DNA from: Bacteroidota bacterium
GTDB lineage: Bacteria > Bacteroidota > Bacteroidia > Chitinophagales > Saprospiraceae
DNA length: 37,940 nt
NCBI GenBank assembly: GCA_018222965.1
Contig: JAAEZH010000042.1
Coordinates: forward strand, 10,401 to 48,340
Direction: 5' to 3'
Under the pieces are notes generated by a model that was given only the letters and a program-made list of their open reading frames with translations, was not told the DNA's origin and did not search any database. Of the stretch, positions 23,258 through 35,200 are shown one piece after another. The translations under genes were made by a program, and so were the position numbers. Position 1 is the first letter of the stretch; every line of letters begins with the position of its first letter.

Positions 23258-26200
23258 ATGAACCTTAAATTTTACCCCATTGCAGCTGTAATAGTATTAT
23301 CTATTTTCGGTTGTGAAAATAAACAATTCTCCCAGGACGATTTTTGTTTTTCCTATTTGGAAGACGAGCGTGTACACGTATTAAAAACAGCAGATGTAGA
23401 AATCACCAGTGTCTCAGATCCGGGAGCTACCACTGTACTGGTTGAGAAAACAGCATTGGATGTTGGAGCGGTTTCGGGCATCCAAAGAGCCGTTAGAATT
23501 TCACCTGAGGTGGATCATGGGTTGGATGCCGAATTGATTTTTCGGTATGAAGACGAAGATTTGGTTGGACACAATGAAGCGGATCTGATCTTATACTCTT
23601 CCACAGACGAAGGTATTTCATGGACTCCTCATTATGCCAGTGAAATAGATGCGATAAATAATACCATTCGCCTGGAAGGGATTCAACACTTTTCGCTTTG
23701 GACAGCTGCTCCACCACCGCCAGACCCTGGTTGTGAATCCCTGGCGCTGACAGCCTGGTTTAAGGCAGATGCTGAGGTTTATGAGGATGCAGGAGTAACT
23801 CTTGCCGCAGACGGGGATAATAATGTTGAGCAATGGCATGAATCCTCCGGGAATGCGGCATTTAGTGGGAACCAACCCAATCAGGGGGCAACAGGGAATA
23901 AACCATCCCTCGATGAGGATGCAATTAATTTTAATCCGGCACTTTATTTTGAAGGTGGCGACGATCAACTGCGAACTCCTTCCAATATATTGTCGAGTGC
24001 ATTGAGAAGTGGAGACGCAGCCTCTGTTTATGCCGTTTTTAATAATACGAGCGGAAACGGTGCCGAAAGAAATGTCTTTGATCACGATGCAAATGGTGTT
24101 CAGAACCTTGCTTTAAGAACCAATAGCGCCAGCTTGGGTCAAAGCGATGATATAAGTTATGCGGTAAATGTGGATGATCAGATTCGATTGATCTCCAGCA
24201 TTCGCATGAACTCACCCACTACGACCAATTACATTGATGGTTTCGTAAATGGTACGGCAACCGATGTGGATAACAACCTGGGGGATGATCAATTTGTAAT
24301 AGGGGTAAACAACAGTAATGGCGCAGATTTTGTAGGAAATATTGCTGAGATCATCATTTTCAGTGAAGGTCATAATATTCTTACTCGCCAGAAAATTGAA
24401 AGTTACCTGGCCATTAAATACGGTATCAGCCTGAGTCATGATTATGTTGCTGGCGATGGTTCTACTGTTATCTGGCCTTTGGGACTTGGATATGACAACA
24501 ATATCGCTGGTATTGGCCGGGAAGATTGTCAGGGGCTGGATCAGCGGCAGTCGAAATCCATAACTTCAGACGCCCTTATCAGTATTTACAATGGGGACCA
24601 GAGTGGCGGATTACCGGCAACGAATGCAGCCAACACTTCCATGTTTTCCAACGACGAAAGTTATTTGGTTTGGGGGCACGATGGAGCGCCGGCGACTTTT
24701 ACGACCTCTTATACTCCTAACTCATTCAGTCCGGCAGCTGTATACAACCGAATGGATCGAATCTGGAAGGTTGAAGAAACGGGGAGCCTGGGGACTGTTA
24801 CCGTCAATGCTCCTCCTCATGCGGAGCATTTGCTTGTGCACAACAGTTCGGATTTTGATTCGGGTACACCTACAGAAATAGCCTTAAGCGAAGATGGAAA
24901 TGGAAACCTAATTGCCACAGTTGATTTTGCTGATGGCGAATTTTTTACGTTTGGTAATGAGGTAGAAGCTCCGGGTTGTGTAACCACCGGGCTAATGCTT
25001 TGGACCAAAGGCGATGCTGGTCTTAGTGGTGGAGGTGCGATTACTCAGTGGGTGGATCAGACTTCAAATGGCTTTGATCTGGTACAAAATGCAGGAGGCC
25101 AGGAACCTACTTTTGTAGCTCCGGCTGAATCATTTAATTATAATCCATCCTTAAATTTTAACGGAGTTAACCAACATTTGGAAACCGAAGCTGAACTCTT
25201 ATCAGCCACAAGCCCGGGTACTGTGTTTGCAGTTGCAAGCCAGACCAATCAAGGGGGATACGATAACCTGATGGTATTTGGTATCGATAATCCACATTTG
25301 GGGACCAAAGGAACCAACCCGGTATTTTATATGCGGGGGTCATCACCAGTTGAACTGGTGCATTCGGCATCAGTTGACTTAGATCAAACAAGTTTATACC
25401 GCTTTGCCTGGAATTCTGGCAGTAATGCCGGGGGAGAACTTGGGTTTAATGGTCTGGTTGAAAGCCAACCCAATTTTGACTTTGGCACTTCAACAGCCAA
25501 TGGTATTAGCAATGGTGGGAATAACGACTTTAAAATTGGCGCTTATAATACAGCAGAAGACTGGTTTGGAAATATAGCAGAAGTTATTGTTTACGAATCC
25601 AATCTGTCTCCCGTTGATAAGCAAAAAGTGGAGTCATATTTGGCCATCAAATATGGTATTACACTCGATGCTACAGATTCTGATGGCAGCATTACCGAAG
25701 GTAGTTATGTGATTGGCGATGGAACAGTAGTTTGGGATTACCCTGCCAATGCGAGTTATCACAATAATGTAGCTGGTATCGGACGCGATGATTGTCAGGA
25801 TTTGCATCAAAAGCAATCCAAATCCGTCGAGACGGGCAGTATTGTTGCTATGTATGTAGAGGATCAAACGGCCGGATTACCAGCTGATAATTTGGTGAAC
25901 CCCGGTGTGTTTGCCCAAAACGAGGCTTTCCTTATGTGGGGAAGCGATGGAGGTACGGTACTATATGATGTGGCTTACACGCCAAATTCCTTTTCACCAG
26001 ATGCTCCTTATTACCGTATGGATCGCGTATGGAAGGTTGAGGAAACCGGTAGTCTGGGAACGGTTACGGTTCATGCTCCGGACTTTGCAGAGCACCTGCT
26101 GGTCCATACAATTTCTGACTTTAATTCCGGGACTCCAACCGAGGTCGCCCTCACCGATGATGGGAATGGCAATCTGGTAGCTGCCTTCGACTTTACAGAT

Positions 26201-29200
26201 GGACAGTTTTTTACATTTGGAAACCAAATGGAAACGCCTGGTTGTGTCGGATCCAATCTGGCACTTTGGGTCAAAGCGGATGTAGGAGTTACCGGAACCA
26301 CAACAATTACCAATTGGGCAGATCAAACAATTAATGGGTTTGATTTGGAGCAGGTTACTGCCAGTCAGGCACCCTCATATATAGCTGCGGGAGAGGCCTT
26401 TAATTTTAACCCTTCCGTAAACTTTGATGGAGTAAATAAGCACCTGGAAACCGGTTTGGAAGTACTTCCTGCCGGTAGTTCGGGCTCTATATTTGCCGTA
26501 GCCAATCAAACCAATCAGGCTGGCTATGACAATCTGGTCGTACTTGGTGTGGATAATCCACATCTTGGATCCAAAGGAACCAGTCCGGTATTTTATATGC
26601 GTGGTTCTTCACCCGTTGAATTGGTCCACTCTGCAACCATCGGTCTGGATCAGCCTCATTTGTTCCGGTTTGCCTGGGAGGATGGAGCCAACGCTGGTGG
26701 TGAACTTGGATTCAATGGTTTGGTTGAAACTCAGCCGAATATGGATTTTGGAACTTCCGCTGCCAATGATATCAGTAATGGAGGGAATAACGATTTAAAA
26801 ATCGGCGCTTATAATACAGCTGAGGACTGGTTTGGAGATATTGCTGAAGTAGTGGTATTCGATACTTATTTAAGTGCAGCAGATAAGCAAAAAGTAGAAT
26901 CTTACCTGGCCATTAAATATGGAATTACCCTGGATGCCACAGATGTTGACGGATCCATTGTTGAAGGCGATTACAAAGCAGGTGATGGAACAACTATTTG
27001 GGATTACACTGCCAATAGTGGTTACCACAATCACGTAGCAGGTATTGCCCGGGATGATTGTCAGGACCTAAACCAAAAACAATCTAAATCAATTGAATCA
27101 GATCCATTGATCACGGTTTACCTGGATGATCAGACGGCCGGGCTCCCGGCAGATAATGCTTCAAATTCAGCAGCATTTTCCTCCGATGAGAGTTTTTTAA
27201 TGTGGGGAAGTAATAATGGAGCATCCACCTTTGCTGTATCCTATACACCCAATTCCTTTGTACCTGCTGCTGCTTATTACCACCTGGGCCGAATTTGGAA
27301 AGTACAGGAAAGTGGAACGGTAGGACTTGTAACCATTAAAGCTCCACAGTTTTCAGAGCATTTACTTGTACATAGTTCGGACGACTTTAGTACCGGCACA
27401 CCGCTTGAAATTCCGGTGTCCGAAGATGGCAATGGCAATCAGGTTGTAACCTTCAACTTTACGAATGGGCAATATTTTACGTTTGGAAATGAACTGGAAG
27501 CACCTGGCTGCGTACCGGCAAATCTGGCCGTTTGGTTACGTGCCGATGATGGACCGGTTGCTACCCTGGATGATACGCCCCTCGACGATTGGTCTGATGC
27601 CAGCGGACAGGGAAATCATGCCTTTCAGGACCTCTCCAACCGTCGACCTAGCTACCGAAATAACCCTACCGATAACATAAACTTTAACCCTACTGTAAAC
27701 TTCGATAATGGAACAGTAGAAGCCATGGACGGGACTGATTTGAGCATGGCAGGAGATAATACTTTTGCAATTATAGGGGTATTGAACCCACTGGCAAATG
27801 CAAATGGTAATGATATTCTTTGTATAGCTGAAGGGTCAAACTCCTGTCGGATAGAGTGGGAATCAGCCGGAGGCGGAAGATACCAGACTTTTACCAATTC
27901 AGCTGGTGAAACCCCGGGAAATGCCTTCACTAACCGGCCTCATATCATGGGCTTTGTAGCAGATGGTAGTGGAACAGGAACAGGCTACTTGAATGGTCAG
28001 GCAGGTGTAAGTCAGGGCCCCGGAAATATTCCGGGAAATGCCTCCGGTGGCTATAATATCGGAGATGTGGTTGATTCAGGTGATGGACTTGGAATGAACC
28101 TAAGCGAAGTCATTATTTATACAGAGAATCCACCACCAGGAGATATCCAAAAAATAAACTCATACCTGGCAGTTAAGTACGGAGTTACGCTGGACCAGTC
28201 AATCCCGACGAGTTACCTGGCAGGTGACGGCTCAACGATTTGGACAGTTGGCAGCGGTTATGATAATGATATTGCCGGACTTGGGAGAGATGATTGCTCG
28301 GGATTGGATCAAAGACAGTCTAAATCGGTAAACAGTACCAGTATTGTAACCATGTATCATGGTGACCATACGTCCGGACTCCCGGCCACAGATTTGGATA
28401 ATGCTGTTCCTTTTGCTTCCGATAAAAACTTTATGATTTGGGGAAGTAACCTTGCTTCTACCTTATATACAAATATGGTCGCGCCCTTTGATCTTATGGG
28501 ACGCCAGTGGCGGGTTGAAGAGACCGGAACAGTAGGTACCGTTACCGTACACACAACAGATCCAGATGCCGAATTTCTTGTAGTTGACACAGATGGCGAC
28601 CAGAATTTTTCTACCGGTGCGCTTACGAGCGTATCCCTTTCGGGAGGAATGGCAACTTACGATTTTAACGACAATGATTATTTCACGTTTGGTAAAGTTG
28701 CCTGTACTTTGGTCACTACTTACTCCTGTTCATCAGGAAGCCCGGTAGACCTGACCAGTTATGTACTCAACTATGAACCGGCCGGAACCTGGACCGATAT
28801 CTCCGGATCCGGAGCAGATATTTCGGATCCTACAAGTGTGGACCTGACAGGCTTACCGGATGGAGATTACACCTTCAATTATCAGTATGCTACCATTCCT
28901 GCCTGTTACAATATCGTGGTTAGTCAGGTACCAACGGTACCAGCGCCTGCAATTGATGATATTGATGCTTGTGAAGGAGATGACACCCGGATTGATGTGC
29001 CTTTAAATGACCTTCCGATTGAGGAGGTATACACGGCAACGTTTAGCGACCCGAATGGATTCGTTGCTCGCGGAAAATGTACAGGTACGGATATTACTAC
29101 TTGTAATGTCAATAATGAAACCATCGTTACTTCGGAAGGATTGACCCTGACTGGCGATTTTTCGAATCTAAAAGGATCGCTGGATTTCATTAGAAGATAT

Positions 29201-32200
29201 AATGGTGAACTGAGATTCCGGGATTTGAACGGAGAATTTTGTTTGGAGACCCCGGTACAAACAATACTGCCCGGCAATGAAGCCATTATTGAGGTCGACT
29301 TGCGCAGGGTAGGGGGGGTGTTTGAATCAGATGACTACATCCGGGTTTACAGCATCATTGACGGTGTTGAAACACTGGAACAAGAATACAGCGGACAAAT
29401 CAGTCTGGCGACAAAAACCTTCAAAAAGTCTGGTATTGTTGGTTCTGATGTTGCGATTAAAGTTTGTGTGAAAAACGGAAATGGCATTGCTGGTGATGGT
29501 GGAGCCGAGCAACACGGAATCAGAGAAATAAGAATCAAGATGGTTCCGGATACTCCGGAGTATCGTTTTTACGATGCCGATCCGGGAGCGGGGCCAGCCA
29601 ACCTGTTGGCAACGGGTGATAGCTATGATCCAATGACTACTCCGGGGGAGAGCCCGGAAACGATCTGGGTTACCTGTTTGGTTAACGGCTGTGAAAGCCT
29701 GGCGGATCCTGTGGTGGTAACCGTATCTCCCGCAGTAACACCTATGGAAGGCTCTACCATGTATTATTGTCCGGGTGGTATAGGTGCTGACCCGGTAATT
29801 GATTTGGTTGCTTATGTTTCCAATTACCAACCCGGTGGATCCTGGACAGATCAGGACGGGGCAGGTGTCTCGCTTGTTGATCCAACAGCGGTAGATTTTA
29901 CAGCTGTGCCTGATGGTACTTACGAATTTGTCTATGAATTGACGGGTACACCACCTTGTATTGGCGAATCCGCAATTGTATCCATAGCAATAGGCGAAGA
30001 CAATGATCCGCCCTCCATTGACGATATTGATGCCTGTGAAGGCGATGATACAACGATCAATGTTCCCTTGCCGGAAGTTCCTCAGGAAATGGTCGTGAAT
30101 GCCACCTTTACCGGGGCAAATACTTTTGCAGCCCGTGGAAAATGTACAGGTTCTGCAATCGGTACCTGTAATATTGACAATGAGTCGGTTATTACCGATG
30201 AAGGACTATCTATTTCCGGAGACTTTTCCACATTGAAAAGAAATAGCGATTACATCCGCCGATATGCGAATGAGTTGCGCATGCAGGATTTGAATAGCGA
30301 GTTTTGCCTGGAAACGGGTATCCAGGTAATTGCACCCGGTGACCAGGCCACAATGTCTATTGATGTAAGAAGAGTAGGCGGTGGCATGGAATCGGATGAT
30401 TATATTCGAATTTATAGCATCATTAATGGTATTGAAACTCTTGAAAAAGAATATATAGGCAATATCAGTACAGCCAAGCAAACCTTCCAAATTGCAGGCA
30501 TCTCTGCCGCTTCGGTTGGCTTAAAGGTATGTGTGAAAAACGGCGATGGAATTGCCGGCGATGGCCCTGTTGAAGAATATGCCATCGATAATATCAAAAT
30601 CACCATAACCCCCGATCTTCCGGTTTATAAGTTTTACGATGCCGATCCGGCTTCCGGTCCTGCCACAGAATTGGCATCCGGTTACAGCTATGATCCAATG
30701 ACCACACCAGCCACCAGCCCGGAAACGATCTTCGTTACCTGCCTGGTAAATGGTTGTGAAAGCGAAGCTGATACAGTTGTGGTTTCAGTTGCCCCCAACT
30801 CGGTACAGGAAATGGAGGGGAATGTTATGTATTTCTGCCCTGGTGGCGCTGGCGCTGACCCAATCCTCGATCTGACAGCATACATTATCAATTACCAACC
30901 AGGAGGAAACTGGACTGACCAGGATGGTGCTGGTGTCGACTTAAGCGATCCCACTGCTGTGGACTTTACCGGAGTGCCCGATGAATTGTATCAATTCTAT
31001 TACGAACTGGCAGGCGCACCGCCTTGTCCGGGAGCGAATGCTACCGTAATGGTTTCTATAGGTGAAGCTTCTGACCCACCCCTCGTATCTGATATTGATG
31101 CTTGTGAAGGGGATGATACCACGATACATGTACCATTCCCGGAAGGCCCTGTTGAAGAAATGGTCAATGCTACTTTTGCCGGAGCAGCCGCATATGCTGC
31201 CCGCGGAAAATGTACCGGTTCAGATATTGACGATTGTGCGATTAATAATGAATCCGTTATTACTTCAGAAGGACTGAGCATTAGTGGTGATTTTTCAAGC
31301 CTCAAAGGAGCCGCCGACCATATTCGCCGTAATGGAGGCGAGTTGAGGTTTAAAGATGTCAATAGTGAGTTTTGTCTTGAGTCCGGAGTGTTTGCCGTAC
31401 CGACAGGAGATGAAGCAACAATTTCTGTGGATGTGCGCCGTGTAGGTGGTGTAATGGAGTCAGATGACTACATCCGTATTTACAGTATTATCGACGGAAT
31501 AGAAACCCTTGAACAAGAATATACAGGAACGATCAGCCTGACTAAACAAAGCTTTATTTTAACCGGAATAACCGGTAATACGGTTGCAGTTAAAGTATGT
31601 GTAAAGAATGGCGATGGTTTACTGGGCGATGGCCCGGCAGAAAATTACGCGATTGATAACATCAAAGTACTGATCACTCCCGAACAACCAACTTACCTGT
31701 TTTACGATGCTGACCCGGGTGCAGGCCCTGCAACCCAATTGGCTTCGGGCAGCAGTTATGATCCCGGTACCACCCCGGCCACCAGCCCGGAAACTATTTG
31801 GGTTAGTTGTCTGGTAAATGGTTGTGAAAGCGAAGCGGTGCCTGTGGTAGTAACCGTTGCTCCGGGTGTTGATGCCATGGAAGGAACAGACTGGTATTAT
31901 TGTCCGGGAGGCCCAATGGCAGATCCAACCCTTGATCTGGTCAGCCTCGTTTCCAATTATCAGCCAGGGGGTACCTGGTCGGATGATGACGGTGCCGGAG
32001 TGGATCTTACCGACCCAACAGCTGTTGATTTTACCGGAGTACCCGATGAAGTTTATGCCTTTACCTATACCCTGCCAGCCAGCCCGCCTTGTGTGGGAGA
32101 GTCTGCCCAGGTATTTATTCTCGTTGGCCAGGAACCGGATGCCCCGGAACCTGCTGACCTGGAGTTTTGCGAAGGCGACGATACTACTATTAACCTACCC

Positions 32201-35200
32201 CTTCCTTCAGTACCTCAGGAAGTGGAAGTACATGCTCAATTTGACGGGGGCACTGCTTATGTGGCCCGCGGAAAATGTACTGGTTCGGATATCTCCGATT
32301 GCCCGTTCAACGATGAAACAATAATTACGAATGAAGACTTAAGCATTACTGGTGATTTTAGTACGCTTAAAGCCGGTACAGATCATATTCGGAGAGTCAA
32401 TGGCGAACTGCGATTCAAAGACGTAAACAGCGAGTTCTGCTTAGAAACAGCTCTGGTTAATATTACACCTGGCGATTTTGCGAGCTACTCCGTGGATGTT
32501 CGTCGCGTAGGCGGGGTGATGGAATCCGATGATTACATCCGGGTTTACAGTATTATCGATGGAGTAGAAACACTCGAAAAAGAATACACAGGTACTATCA
32601 GTTTGGCCAAAAAAACTTTCCAGCAAACTGGCATAGCAGCCTCGACCATAGCCACAAAAATTTGTGTGAAAAATGGAGATGGTATTGCAGGCGATGGTCC
32701 GGCAGAAAATTACAGCCTGGATAACATCAAGATTGTTATTACCCCGGAAATGCCCGTTTACAATTGGTATGATGCTGATCCTGGTGCTGGTCCGGCTAAT
32801 TTGCTGGCAACCGCTTATAGCTATGATCCGGGTACTACCCCGGCTACCAGTCCCGAAACAGTTTGGGTAAATTGCCTGGTCAACGGATGTGAAAGTGAGG
32901 CGAGCCCGATTAGTATGAGCGTTTCTCCGGATTCTGCTGAGCCTATGGATGGTATGACTACCTACTATTGTCCGGGAGGTCTGGGAGCCGACCCAAGTGT
33001 AAACCTGGAAGATTTTGTGATAAATTATCAGCCGGGAGGCACCTGGAGTGATGATGATGCATCCGGCGTAAGCCTGGTAGATCCAACTGCTGTTGATTTT
33101 ACAGGAGTTCCTGACGGATTGTATGACTTCACGTATCAGCTTCCGGGAATTGATCCCTGTGAGGGACAGTTAGCCATAATTACCCTGTCAATTGGTATGC
33201 CTTCGGAGGAGCCGGAAGTTTCAGATCTGGATGTTTGTGAAGGGAATTCTACAGTGATTAACATGCCGCTCCCCCCAAATGAGCAGGTCCTTTCACTTGC
33301 CGATTTCTCCGGCCCCAAAGCATATGTAGCGCGCGGAAAATGTAATGATCCTTCGATCGCCAGTTGTGCAATCAATGACGAATCCATTATTACCTCAGAA
33401 GGACTCACAATCTCTGGTGATTTCGCAAACCTGGCCAGATCAGGTGATCATATTCGCCGGGTAAATGGTGAGATCCGATTCCGGGATTTGAATGGAGAGT
33501 TCTGTCTGGAAACGGCAACACATGCATTGATGCCGGGAGATGAGGCAATTATCTCCGTAGACCTGAGGCGGGTTTCAGGAATTCTCGAAAGCGATGACTA
33601 TATCAGAGTCTACAGCATTGTAGATGGAGTACCTTCCCTTGAGAAGGAATATACCGGATACCTTGGTACAAAATACCAAACCTTCCAGTTGGAAGGAATC
33701 ACCGGCAGTACGGTTGCCCTCAGAGTTTGTGTGAAAAACGGCAATGGACTCCTGGGCGATGGGGGAGCAGAAAATTATGCCATCGACAACATGAAGATTT
33801 CTATTCTGCCTTCACCACCAACCTACCGTTTTTACGATGCAGATCCGGATGCCGGTCCGGCAAACTTGCTGACAAGTGGCTTTAGCTATGATCCAATGAC
33901 CACACCAGCCACCAGCCCGGAAACGATATGGGTGACCTGCCTAAACAATGGATGCGAAAGTGCAGCAGTGACAGTTACGATTACGCTTACACCCAATCCG
34001 CTGGAACCAATGGAAGGAGACGAGATTTTGTATTGCACTTTTGAAAGCGGTTCAATCGACCTTTCCGCACACATTACCAACTTCATTTCCGGGGGAACCT
34101 GGACAGATGAGGATGGGGCCGGAGTTACTATTGGCGACGGACTTTCCGTTGATTTCTCAGGAGTAGCTCCCGGAATTTACGAGATTACCTATCACAAATC
34201 CGATGCGCCACCATGCGATACCGGCGAGGAGGCTGCACTATTTATTACCGTGGAGAATCCTTGTACGGATACAGATATGGATGGCATTGCTGATGCCGTT
34301 GATATTGATGATGACGACGACGGTATCGTAGATGTTCTCGAATCTTCTCTGGCTTTGTTTGACGAAGACTCTGACCTGGATGGTGTTGTGGATATGCTGG
34401 ATTTGGATTCAGACAATGATGGTATACCAGATAATATCGAAAGCCAGTCTACAGTTGGATACATTTTGCCTACGGGGTATGATGATGATGGCGATGGTTT
34501 AGATAATGCCTATGATGCAGATTGTACCGGAAGTTGTACGGCAGCGGATGGTGTAACCTTCAATGTTACCGGCTTCCCAATCAATCCAATTGATACCGAT
34601 GAATCTGCAACAGATGGGAACGGCTCCCAAACACTGCCAGATTACCTGGATTCCAATAGCGATGATGAAGGTCCAAATGATTCCATCGAAGCCGCTACCT
34701 CTCTGTCGGGAGTGGTAGGCCTAAATGGCCTTGACAATGCCATGGAATCTTTTGATAATTACGACGACCCCAATGGAAATATCAATGACCCGACCACATT
34801 ACCTGATGCTGATAGTGATGTGTTCTTTGGCGGCGATGTCGATTACAGGGATGATATTCCATGTGGTGCCGGTTCTGTGGCTCCCCCTATGGCCCTAAGT
34901 TCTGCAACCAATACCTGTCCGGATACTTCTGTTAACCTGGTAGCTTTGCATACGGGAACAATCCCGGCTTCCGCTCAATTGGTCTTTAGTACAGATAGCG
35001 ATGCAGGCGATGGACTAAGCAGTACCGAAGCCAACCCATTGGCCATTACGGTGCCAGCAACCTACTATGCCTATTATTATGATCCGGGAAATAATTGTTA
35101 CAGCCCCGGAACTCCGGTTACTGTAATTATTCTTAATTGTGATTGTGACGGAGATGGTTTAACAGATGCCGAAGAAGATATGATTGGAACCGATCCCTGT

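Larger units (their letters stand above)
28703..34240 (+). repeat. Five and a half tandem modules of about 355 residues with an unrecognised RGKC domain
   Basis: Unit starts at about 28703, 29741, 30809, 31874, 32942 and 34007 (spacings 1038, 1068, 1065, 1068, 1065 bp). Each full unit has an Ig-like part (YYCPGG ... YQPGGTW ... [13 protein letters not shown]), a central domain of about 170 residues ([77 protein letters not shown]) and an Ig_7-like part ([27 protein letters not shown]). The sixth unit keeps only the first Ig-like part before the TSP3 region. Confidence 0.88.
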
